Origin: CAZCTO01 sp964501725
Lineage (GTDB): Bacteria > Bacillota > Clostridia > Saccharofermentanales > Saccharofermentanaceae
Direction of reading: 5' to 3'
Assembly (NCBI GenBank): GCA_964501725.1
Contig: CAZCTO010000005.1
Span: 77,138 to 141,137, forward strand
Length of the DNA stretch: 64,000 nt
The notes under the pieces were generated by a model. That model saw only the letters and a program-made list of their open reading frames with translations. It did not search any database and was not told the DNA's origin. Positions 34,599-42,217 of the stretch are shown piece after piece. Every line of letters starts with the position of its first letter. Position 1 is the stretch's first letter. A program made the position numbers and the translations under genes.

Positions 34599-35003
34599 TC
34601 AGTCCTCCGGCACGCGCTTCATATCAAGTACAAAACCGGAATACCGGGCATATGAAATTTCCAGATAATCGCCCTCAAGCGGTTTGCTTGTTGAGCTCAG
34701 CGGGTTATAGAAGTAATTTTTCCCGTCAATGCGCATCGTATTATTAAAAAAACCAATGCTCTCCACTTCTCCGCTTACCGTTTGATAATCTTCTTTAATA
34801 ACATACACAGAGTCCAACAGTCGCGGAATCGTAAATTTGATTGATTGCGCAAGCAAAATAACGGTCAACACGAAAGGAAGCAAATAGGATAGTCCCCTCT
34901 TGTTCTTTCTTTCATGGTTAATTCTCAGAGTACGAAGGAAAGCCAACATCAGAGCCAATGAAACGGCTCCGTGCAGCATCAGATTGATAAAAAAATAAAC
35001 CAC
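34599..35003 (-). CDS. Small membrane protein, last gene of the ligA operon
   Basis: The product is 134 aa from a GTG at 35003, which has GAAGGGCGG upstream; a TTG at 35021 overlapping the cyclo-ligase stop is equally possible. Two membrane helices (about 5-25, 40-60) are followed by a C-terminal domain of about 65 aa with beta strands (TVSGEVESIGFFNNTMRIDGKNYFY), like a small OB or PepSY-like fold. I do not recognise the family. It is the distal gene of an operon with ligA and a folate enzyme. Confidence 0.7.
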   Translation of the reverse strand: MVYFFINLMLHGAVSLALMLAFLRTLRINHERKNKRGLSYLLPFVLTVILLAQSIKFTIPRLLDSVYVIKEDYQTVSGEVESIGFFNNTMRIDGKNYFYNPLSSTSKPLEGDYLEISYARYSGFVLDMKRVPED

Positions 35004-35017
35004 TCTTGTTCCGCCCT

Positions 35018-35698
35018 TCAAACGTACTGTTCAATGCCATTATCGACTTTGTGCGGTCTTACTGTCAATGGACTTGTTGCGCTTCGTTTCAAGGCTTGCC
35101 GCGCGCGCAGACAAAACGACGGTACAATTATATAGTCCATCGATATATCCGTCTCTTCTGTGGGAATATATTCGAGACATTGAAAGTCATGGCCGATCCC
35201 GACGAGTATCGGTCTCTTTTCTTCCGGAATGCGGGCAAGATATTGATCGAACATACCCTTTCCTCTTCCGAGCCTGCTGCCTGTGCGATCAAACGCCATT
35301 CCCGGAACTAACATAATATCAATATCCGCCGGCTGAATGGGTTCTGCCGAAGGCCCCGGCTCCGGGATCCCCAGTAAACCGGGAATGAACTTCCCGTCGG
35401 AAGGTGCTGAAAAAAAGCGGATCGCTCCGCTTCTCACCGCGGGAAAACAAAAACGAATGCCCTTACTTCTGAGAACGTCCAGCATCCCGGAGAAATCAGG
35501 TTCATTTTTGTCGGAAACATAAAGGCCGAGCATTGAGTCTTTGCTGACCGTAATGCCTTCAACGCTGCCGGACAGGATTCTGTCGAGGATTCTCGTACCG
35601 GCCTCAACGGCGTCCTTATGGGTTAATTTTGCGCGTTCGGATCGCATCTTATCGCGAATCGCCCGCTTCTGCATCTGTACTAATTCGATCTCTGTCAT
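35018..35698 (-). CDS. 5-formyltetrahydrofolate cyclo-ligase
   Basis: The product is 226 aa. It converts 5-formyl-THF to 5,10-methenyl-THF using ATP (cytosol, folate cycle). Family motifs: an N-terminal helix with KRAIRDKMRSERAKL, and the C-terminal nucleotide-binding block MLVPGMAFDRTGSRLGRGKGMFDQYLAR, including GRGKGMFD. Its ATG overlaps the ligA stop (ATGA), so it is translated with ligA. The C-terminus runs on into DYIIVP, the usual end of the fold, plus about 30 aa. Confidence 0.94.
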   Translation of the reverse strand: MTEIELVQMQKRAIRDKMRSERAKLTHKDAVEAGTRILDRILSGSVEGITVSKDSMLGLYVSDKNEPDFSGMLDVLRSKGIRFCFPAVRSGAIRFFSAPSDGKFIPGLLGIPEPGPSAEPIQPADIDIMLVPGMAFDRTGSRLGRGKGMFDQYLARIPEEKRPILVGIGHDFQCLEYIPTEETDISMDYIIVPSFCLRARQALKRSATSPLTVRPHKVDNGIEQYV

Positions 35699-37713
35699 GA
35701 TTCCCCGCTGTTCCCGGCAAGCATTGTCAGAAAAGTCTCTTCGTCCAGAACCGTAACACCCAATTCGGTTGCTTTGGTGAGCTTGCTTCCGGCTGACTCT
35801 CCCGCAAGGACGAAATCCGTCTTTGCCGATACGGAAGACGAGACTTTCCCGCCGTTTTCGAGTACCAGTTCGGTCGCCCGGTCTCTGGTCATTGTGGGAA
35901 GTGTTCCGGTCAGCACAAATGTCCTGCCCGTAAACGGACCGTTTTTTTGTCCGGTTGCCTTTTTGTGATCAAGACGTACTCCGTGACTCTCAAGTGCATC
36001 CAGTAGTCGCGCGGTTTGCGGGAGTTGAAAAAAATCCACTACCGAGCGAGCCGTAACCATCCCGAAATCCGGAAGTGACGCCAACGTATCGACATCAGCA
36101 GATGCGATTTCACGAATGCTCGAGAAACGCTCCGTCAGTGTTCTTGCGGCAACCACGCCCACGTTGCGGATACCCAGGGCAACCAGTATCCGGTCCATTG
36201 TACAGTTCTTGGCTTTACCCACGGCAGCCAACAGATTTTTCACGGATGCGTCGCCCATGCGATCCAGCTTCACGAGGTCCTGCGCTTTCAGCTCCAACGC
36301 GAAAATGTCCGCGACACTGCTGATTAAATTGCTTTTAAGCAGCAGGTCAATGATGGAAGGTCCTAATCCATCTATGGCAAATGCATCTTTGGAAACAAAG
36401 TGAATCATATTCTTATAAAGTTGCGCAGGGCAGTCGGGTCCGGTACAGCGGCTTGCCGCCTCTCCGTCTTCGCGAAGCACCGGCGCTCCGCAGACAGGGC
36501 ATAACGCAGGCATCACAAATTCAGGGCCGCGCTCGCGATGGGCCACGGTTATAACAGAAACCACCTCTGGGATCACGTCTCCGGCCTTACGAATAATGAC
36601 TTCGTCACCTTCGCGGATATCTTTTTCGCGAATATAGTCCTCGTTATTCAGCGTAGCGCGGGAAACGGTGCTGCCGGCAATTCTGACGGGCTTCAAGACA
36701 GCAACCGGTGTCAACTTGCCTGTGCGGCCGACAGACACCTCTATGCGCTCCAGGAAGGTTTGTTTCTCTTCCGGCGGATACTTGTACGCTATCGCCCACC
36801 GGGGCGATTTGCTGGTCACGCCGAGCCGGTCGCGAAAAGAAAGCAAATTGACCTTGACCACGGCACCGTCAATGCCGTAAGGGAGAGTGCCGCGGCTCTG
36901 ACCAATCTGATCAATCGCTTCCCATACCTCAGAGGCCGTTCTTGCGACTTTGTAGCCGGGACTCGCCATGAACCCCATTTCGTTAAGGAAACGAAGTGAC
37001 TGCGCGTGTGTTTCAAATTCCTTGCCCGATATTTCCTGAATATTGAAAACGAAAACTTCGAGATCCCGCTGTGCCGTTATGGACGGATCCAGTTGCCGGA
37101 GAGAACCGGCGGCGGCATTCCTCGGATTGGAAAAAATCTTCTCCCCCCGGATTTGGGCATAATCATTCAGTTTGAGGAACGAATCATTGGACATGTAGAC
37201 CTCGCCGCGCACCTCTAAATAGCGCACGGAAGAATCAATTAACTTCGGCAGGCTTGCTACCGACATGATGTTCGGAGTAATGTCTTCACCGATCCGGCCG
37301 TCGCCGCGGGTGGATGCCCGCACGAGCCGTCCGCTCTCATATTCGATGGAAACCGAGAGTCCGTCGATTTTCTGCTCGACCACGAAATCAACCGCGGTTC
37401 CGTCCTCGTCCGCAACACGAAAAACGCGCTGGCAGAAATCTTCGATTTCTTCTCTCGAAAAGGCATTCGACAGGCTTTGCATCACGTTCTTGTGCTCAAT
37501 CTTGGCAAATCGATCGGATGCTCTGCCGCCGACTTTCTTTGCGGGAGAATCCGGATCGGCAAGCAGCGGGTAATCCTTTTCAAGAGCGAGCAGTTCGTTC
37601 ATCAGCGCATCATATTCAAAGTCGGATATAACCGGTGCGTCCTGCTCATAATATAAGCGGTTGTGTTCGGCAATCCGTTCGCGTAATTCGGCGATCCGTT
37701 CCCAAGGTTCCAT
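35695..37713 (-). CDS. ligA: NAD-dependent DNA ligase
   Basis: The product is 672 aa, the standard length. It seals nicks in duplex DNA with NAD. Seen in order: Ia domain (YYEQDAPVISDFEYD), adenylation domain with the catalytic Lys115 in EQKIDGLSV, oligonucleotide-binding domain, a four-Cys zinc finger (CPVCGAPV ... CTGPDCPAQL, about 405-435), helix-hairpin-helix repeats, and a C-terminal BRCT domain (GRTFVLTGTLPTMTRDRATELV). The ATG follows TAGGAGA. The next genes are coupled by overlapping start/stop. Confidence 0.98.
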   Translation of the reverse strand: MEPWERIAELRERIAEHNRLYYEQDAPVISDFEYDALMNELLALEKDYPLLADPDSPAKKVGGRASDRFAKIEHKNVMQSLSNAFSREEIEDFCQRVFRVADEDGTAVDFVVEQKIDGLSVSIEYESGRLVRASTRGDGRIGEDITPNIMSVASLPKLIDSSVRYLEVRGEVYMSNDSFLKLNDYAQIRGEKIFSNPRNAAAGSLRQLDPSITAQRDLEVFVFNIQEISGKEFETHAQSLRFLNEMGFMASPGYKVARTASEVWEAIDQIGQSRGTLPYGIDGAVVKVNLLSFRDRLGVTSKSPRWAIAYKYPPEEKQTFLERIEVSVGRTGKLTPVAVLKPVRIAGSTVSRATLNNEDYIREKDIREGDEVIIRKAGDVIPEVVSVITVAHRERGPEFVMPALCPVCGAPVLREDGEAASRCTGPDCPAQLYKNMIHFVSKDAFAIDGLGPSIIDLLLKSNLISSVADIFALELKAQDLVKLDRMGDASVKNLLAAVGKAKNCTMDRILVALGIRNVGVVAARTLTERFSSIREIASADVDTLASLPDFGMVTARSVVDFFQLPQTARLLDALESHGVRLDHKKATGQKNGPFTGRTFVLTGTLPTMTRDRATELVLENGGKVSSSVSAKTDFVLAGESAGSKLTKATELGVTVLDEETFLTMLAGNSGES

Positions 37714-37743
37714 CGTGATCTCCTATCGTGAAAAAGAAAGCAA

Positions 37744-38373
37744 TTATCCCTTTGCGCGTCCTTTTGAAAAGAAAATGACCGGCAGAAGCGTTATTGTAAA
37801 AAGAAAAACGCCCCAGATCAACACTGGTAACCCACCAAGATTACCGATTCGATTCGACAGTACAGAATCCGAAACGGTAATAAACGGAGAAAGCAGTGTC
37901 CCTGAAATCTTAAGCGCACTGAATAGCGGCGTCATAACCAACTCATAGAAAAGCAAAACCGGAATGGAATAAAAATATGCATCGCCGAGCCAGAGACTTG
38001 CTCCTTCTGCACGCATCATCATAAACAATAGTGCCGCCGCAAGTCCGAGGGCAACCGAAAACGACAGAGAATTAAAAGAACGGCTGATAATACAAGTGTA
38101 CAAATAATACAAAACACTCAGGATAGCGCCGATTCCGGCCATATATTCCGCAGATTTCTTCGAGCTCAACAGCAGAAAAATAACGGCAACAACAGCAAGC
38201 GCCAAGGTAACGAGGAATGCAGATAAGACCGGTGGGATATGGGCGGAACGACAAAGCATCAGAAACACGCTCCGAAACGCATAAGCGAGGTATCGGAACG
38301 GTCCGGTGATCACAGTTCCCCATAACACAAAAAGCAAAATCGAAACAATCAGTCCGCGTGATCCGCTATTCAA
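37744..38373 (-). CDS. Polytopic membrane protein of unknown function upstream of ligA
   Basis: The product is 209 aa with six hydrophobic segments (about 8-28, 48-68, 78-98, 105-120, 130-150, 180-200) and no clear extracellular domain. It follows GGGAGG at the start. I do not recognise a named family, although the length and layout resemble YIP1-like proteins. It is 30 nt upstream of ligA and 15 nt downstream of the PC4/YdbC-like gene, so all are likely one operon. Confidence 0.75.
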   Translation of the reverse strand: MNSGSRGLIVSILLFVLWGTVITGPFRYLAYAFRSVFLMLCRSAHIPPVLSAFLVTLALAVVAVIFLLLSSKKSAEYMAGIGAILSVLYYLYTCIISRSFNSLSFSVALGLAAALLFMMMRAEGASLWLGDAYFYSIPVLLFYELVMTPLFSALKISGTLLSPFITVSDSVLSNRIGNLGGLPVLIWGVFLFTITLLPVIFFSKGRAKG

Positions 38374-38388
38374 GGAATACCTCCCGGC

Positions 38389-38634
38389 TTATTTGCCTTC
38401 CGCCTCGTACGGATCATATTCAGCCAAAAGTTCCTTAAGTACGGCGACTTCTTCGCCGGTGAGAGTCAGCCCTTTGCCCGCCTTCACATGTTCCGGGGCC
38501 CAGTCCCTGATATCCAGTTTCGGTGTTCCGCCGTTCCAGCGGACGATATTTACTTCACGGTTCCATCCGGATTTGCTGGTTGACAGCACTCCGATTTCCT
38601 TAAGGATTTCCGATGTGATTTCTGACTTGACCAT
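38389..38634 (-). CDS. PC4/YdbC-type ssDNA-binding protein
   Basis: The product is 81 aa; the ATG at 38634 follows GGAGGA. The sequence EIGVLSTSKSGWNREVNIVRWNGGTPKLDIRDWAPEHVKAGKGLTLTGEEVAVL is typical of the YdbC/PC4-like family, whose members bind single-stranded nucleic acids as dimers. It heads the operon with a membrane protein and ligA, a context consistent with DNA or RNA handling. The exact role is not established. Confidence 0.9.
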   Translation of the reverse strand: MVKSEITSEILKEIGVLSTSKSGWNREVNIVRWNGGTPKLDIRDWAPEHVKAGKGLTLTGEEVAVLKELLAEYDPYEAEGK

Positions 38635-38763
38635 AATATTCCTCCATATCCCGAGTGTTCTTTCGAGTTCAAGTATTTGACACAGATTTCAAAATACCTC
38701 ATGATTATAGCATATTAGGCGGTCCAGTAAATTGCTTATATCTAAAAAGAAGGGCGGTCGTTC

Positions 38764-39615
38764 ATGCCTTTTTACGTAATCGTTCTGATCCTTACAGCTG
38801 TAACGGTTTTTCTTTTGGGTATAGCTCTTCTTGTTCGCGCACTCATCGAGCCCGGACTTCTGGAAGCGGATCGCGAACGTATCCCGCTTAGCGGAGAAAC
38901 GGAGGGCAAAAATGATGTGCCCCTGCTTCGCGTCGCTTTTTTTTCGGATATTCACGGTATGGGCTGTAAGGTATCGATCAAAAAAATAACCGACGCCATC
39001 TTTTCGCAACCCTGTGATGCAATTCTTTTCGGCGGAGACATCACCAATTCCCGGACCAGTGCAACAGAAGGACTCGCCATTCTTCGTGCGATCTCGGATC
39101 TTTCAGTCAAACAGTCTGTGCCCTGCTATGCCGTGAGGGGAAATCATGACCGGTTTGTTACTGCGGCTGATTTTGCGATGTCCGGATTTCACATGCTTGA
39201 AAACGAGGCTGTCACAATCAGCGGCTGTTCCGGCAAGAAATTCGTACTCATCGGAATCGACGACTCCGGAAAGAAAAAGCGCGTCTGGCCGGAACTTCCG
39301 GGGCCGCTTCCTGCAGAGATTCCTCCGGAGCGGAGAATCGTACTGGTCCACAATCCGGACTATATCTTTACGGCGGGCGAGCGCCCCTTATATCGAATTC
39401 AGTTATCCGGCCACCTGCACGGCGGCCAGATTTTTCTTCCTTTTCATTTGGAGTTTCGGCTTCTCCGTGACGATCGGCTTCCGCGCGAAGGAATTGTCAA
39501 AGGCTTGTTTTCCAAAAACGGCATTTCCGGATATATCTCAAGAGGCTTGGGATGTGTGATTATTCCGCTACGACTCTTTTCAAAACCGCAGATTACACAC
39601 ATTGATATCGGTTAA
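38764..39615 (+). CDS. Membrane-anchored metallophosphoesterase
   Basis: The product is 283 aa. A signal-anchor helix (about 4-26) is followed by the calcineurin-like phosphatase motifs: FSDIHG (near 61), GGDITN (near 94), GNHD (near 127), H (VHNPD, near 198) and GHLHGGQ (near 218). The layout matches YaeI-type phosphodiesterases of the outer membrane leaflet, active on lipid-linked phosphates. The active site would face the outside. The gene stands alone and is convergent with the ABC importer. Confidence 0.93.
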   Translation: MPFYVIVLILTAVTVFLLGIALLVRALIEPGLLEADRERIPLSGETEGKNDVPLLRVAFFSDIHGMGCKVSIKKITDAIFSQPCDAILFGGDITNSRTSATEGLAILRAISDLSVKQSVPCYAVRGNHDRFVTAADFAMSGFHMLENEAVTISGCSGKKFVLIGIDDSGKKKRVWPELPGPLPAEIPPERRIVLVHNPDYIFTAGERPLYRIQLSGHLHGGQIFLPFHLEFRLLRDDRLPREGIVKGLFSKNGISGYISRGLGCVIIPLRLFSKPQITHIDIG

Positions 39616-39707
39616 AAGGCGGAGAATGCACCGGTAAAATAGTAATCTGTCGATGGCTTCGGCAATTTTCCCTTATATGATCGGAAACTACGTTTCTCTT
39701 CTCAACA

Positions 39708-40460
39708 CTAATACCCAGCCAAAAACGCCTTCGTCCGGGCTTCTTTCGGATTATTGATCAGTTCTGCCGCCGGACCTTGCTCAATAATGGACCCTTCGTC
39801 CATGAAGATAACCCGATCGGCCACTTCCCGCGCAAAGCTCATCTCGTGCGTGACAATGACCATCGTCATCTTTTCTTCAGCCAGGGCGCGTATGACCTTG
39901 AGAATCTCACCGGTCAATTCGGGATCGAGCGCACTCGTCGGCTCGTCAAAAAAAAGAATCTCCGGATTGGCGGCGAGCGCGCGGGCGATGCTGACGCGTT
40001 GTTGCTGCCCGCCCGAAAGACGGCAAGGGTATTCGTCGGCTTTATCGGACAAACCCATCTTGGAAAGGAGTTGATCAGCAATTTGATCGGCTTGATGACG
40101 AGGCATTTTTCGCACGTGAATCAGCGACTCCGTGATATTGCGACGGGCACTGAAATGCGGAAACAAGTGAAAATTCTGGAAGACCAGTCCGAACATGCTT
40201 CGAATTTCCGTAAGGTCCTTCTTGTCGGCGAAAACCACTTTCCCGTCCGTCTCGGAGACCAAGGCGCGATCGCAAATTTTAATGGTGCCGGCATCCACGT
40301 TTTCGAGCGTTGTCGCGCACCGAAGGAGCGTCGATTTCCCGCTTCCGGAAGGTCCGATGACAGCTAAAACCTCGCCGCGCTTCACTTCCAACGATATATT
40401 TTTCAGCACTTCGAAATTGCCGAAGGATTTGCGGATGTTTTTTATCTCAAGTACATTCAT
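39708..40460 (-). CDS. Amino-acid ABC transporter ATP-binding protein (GlnQ type)
   Basis: The product is 250 aa. It has Walker A GPSGSGKSTLLRC, Q-loop VFQNFHLFPHFSA, signature LSGGQQQR, Walker B EILFFDEPTSALDPE and the H-loop THEM. These are those of polar amino-acid importers. The ATG at 40460 follows AAGGAG. It is the last of three genes, in the order binding protein, permease, ATPase, and drives uptake of an amino acid such as glutamine, glutamate or cystine; the specificity cannot be told. Confidence 0.95.
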   Translation of the reverse strand: MNVLEIKNIRKSFGNFEVLKNISLEVKRGEVLAVIGPSGSGKSTLLRCATTLENVDAGTIKICDRALVSETDGKVVFADKKDLTEIRSMFGLVFQNFHLFPHFSARRNITESLIHVRKMPRHQADQIADQLLSKMGLSDKADEYPCRLSGGQQQRVSIARALAANPEILFFDEPTSALDPELTGEILKVIRALAEEKMTMVIVTHEMSFAREVADRVIFMDEGSIIEQGPAAELINNPKEARTKAFLAGY

Positions 40461-40473
40461 GCGGACAACTCCT

Positions 40474-41145
40474 TTACGAGTAGTAATTGAGTCTCTTCTC
40501 CAGCCGATTCATGCCGATTTCAATGACCCCGTTCATCAGATAATACAATAAGCCGGCAACGACAAACGGAACCACCGAGACCTGAGCCGAGGCCAAGGCC
40601 TTCGCTGCAATAAACATTTCGCTGACCGCCAAGATTTGCGCGAGTGACGTGTCCTTAACCAGTGTTATCACTTCATTAGTTACCGACGGCAGGACGCGCT
40701 TAATGACCTGAGGCAAAATAATACGAAAAAAAGTCTGCGAACTTGAGAATCCGAGTACTTGCGCTGCCTCGTATTGACCCTGGGACATCGACTGAATCCC
40801 TCCGCGGAAAATTTCCGCAAAATATGCCGCATAGTTGATCGAAAACCCGATAATGGTCGCGACATAACGATAATCCAGATTACCGATCGACAAATCCCGA
40901 AGAGGAATCTTAAAAATGTACCACGGGCCGAAATATACGATAAGAAGTTGGAGCATCAGCGGTGTACCGCGCATCACAGAAATATAGAATCGCGTCGCGC
41001 CCGAAAGTAATCGATTGCGCGACATGCGCCCCTTGGCAACCAGAAGTCCGAGCGGCAAAGAAAACAGCAGGGTCAGGAAAAAGATCACGAGCGTAAAGGT
41101 CATCCCCGACAACAGTTGCGTAATTGTTGACCTCAGGTCTTCCAT
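40474..41145 (-). CDS. Amino-acid ABC transporter permease
   Basis: The product is 223 aa; the ATG at 41145 follows GGGGAG, while a GTG at 41166 is an alternative. Five membrane helices and the permease motif EAAQVLGFSSSQTFFRIILPQVIKRVLPS (the EAA loop that docks the ATPase) place it in the HisM/GlnP family. It is followed 13 nt later by the ATPase gene. A hairpin between this gene and the binding-protein gene may lower its expression. Confidence 0.95.
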   Translation of the reverse strand: MEDLRSTITQLLSGMTFTLVIFFLTLLFSLPLGLLVAKGRMSRNRLLSGATRFYISVMRGTPLMLQLLIVYFGPWYIFKIPLRDLSIGNLDYRYVATIIGFSINYAAYFAEIFRGGIQSMSQGQYEAAQVLGFSSSQTFFRIILPQVIKRVLPSVTNEVITLVKDTSLAQILAVSEMFIAAKALASAQVSVVPFVVAGLLYYLMNGVIEIGMNRLEKRLNYYS

Positions 41146-41170
41146 CTGACTAATCTCCCCTGTCACTTGT

Positions 41171-41206
41171 GAAAAACGGCGCGGTCTCTTTTATAAAACC
41201 GCGCCA
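41171..41206 (-). terminator. Intra-operon hairpin between binding protein and permease
   Basis: GGCGCGGT and ACCGCGCC form an 8-bp stem, and on the minus strand TTTTT follows. It sits between two genes of one operon, and so may partly terminate, giving more binding protein than permease. Confidence 0.75.
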
Positions 41207-41282
41207 TCGTTATCCCGGACTCGCGAACGGCCTGCACGTCAGATAAACGAGTGCGATGTCGCCGAGAGCGCTTACATTCTCA

Positions 41283-42053
41283 TTATTTACCGATCGTCGT
41301 AATATCTTCTCCGAACCACTCATTGGAAATCTTCGCAAGCGTACCGTCAGCGGCCATCTCTTCCAACGCCTTTTGAACCTTATCGCGAAGCTCAGTATTT
41401 CCCAGAAGGAATCCAACCCCATACTCTTCACTGGCAACGGCTTCGTCCAAAATCGCAAAGTTGCCTCCGGCGGCATCATACTCATAATAGGCAACGATCT
41501 CGTCCATAACGACGGCATCCACGGCGCCGGCTTCCAGCTCCATGATTGCATTCAAGTAGCTGTCCACCTGAACTACCTTTTCAAAAGTATCCGTCAATGC
41601 CGCGTTATCGTTCAGTGATGCCAACCCGGAAGAGTCTTTCTGGACACAGACGATCTTGCCGGTCAAATCCGAATGCTTCGTGATCCCGGAATCCGCGTTC
41701 ACGAGAACGATCTGATCATTATTCATATAGGCTTCGGTCCAGGTATACTTATCTTCGCGACCGTTAATCGTAAAACCGTTCCAGACACAATCAATATTCT
41801 TGGAAGCAAGTTCCTGGTCCTTTGAATCCCAGGCGATTGGTTGCGCGACAAACTTCATGTCCAGGCGCTTAGCGACTTCTTTGGCCAGATCCAGATCGAA
41901 TCCGACGTACTTGCCGGCATCATCCACAAAACCCATCGGAGGAAACTCCTTGTCAAAACCAACCACAAACTCTTCCTTCTTCGCTTTTCCGCAAGCTGCC
42001 AAAGACGTTGTCAATAAAACCACTGTAAGTAATGCAGCAATAATTCTCTTCAT
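41283..42053 (-). CDS. Amino-acid ABC transporter substrate-binding lipoprotein
   Basis: The product is 256 aa. A lipoprotein signal ends at LAAC (Cys21). The mature protein starts VGFDKEFPPMGFVDDAGKYVGFDLDLAKEVAKRL, the usual opening of family 3 solute-binding proteins, with WDSKDQELASKNIDCVWNGFTI and the hinge strands after. It binds the amino acid outside the cell and passes it to the permease. The ATG follows TGAGGAG. First gene of the operon, with its own promoter upstream. Confidence 0.95.
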   Translation of the reverse strand: MKRIIAALLTVVLLTTSLAACGKAKKEEFVVGFDKEFPPMGFVDDAGKYVGFDLDLAKEVAKRLDMKFVAQPIAWDSKDQELASKNIDCVWNGFTINGREDKYTWTEAYMNNDQIVLVNADSGITKHSDLTGKIVCVQKDSSGLASLNDNAALTDTFEKVVQVDSYLNAIMELEAGAVDAVVMDEIVAYYEYDAAGGNFAILDEAVASEEYGVGFLLGNTELRDKVQKALEEMAADGTLAKISNEWFGEDITTIGK

Positions 42054-42111
42054 AAAAACTCCTCAGATTGTTATTTATTCATGGAACTCACAAATGAGCA
42101 CACATCGCTTT

Positions 42112-42141
42112 ATTATAGTCGCGTCCGCGCGGCAAAGTAAA
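42112..42141 (-). promoter_or_regulatory. Promoter of the amino-acid importer operon
   Basis: On the minus strand TTTACT (42136-42141) and TATAAT (42112-42117) are 18 bp apart. The leader to the ATG at 42053 is about 50 nt. Confidence 0.65.
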
Positions 42142-42217
42142 GGATTAGGTATCCAAAGATCGCGTCGATTTGCTCTTCGTTATCAAAAAATGAAATCCCG
42201 GCGTGCCTCCGCCGCCC

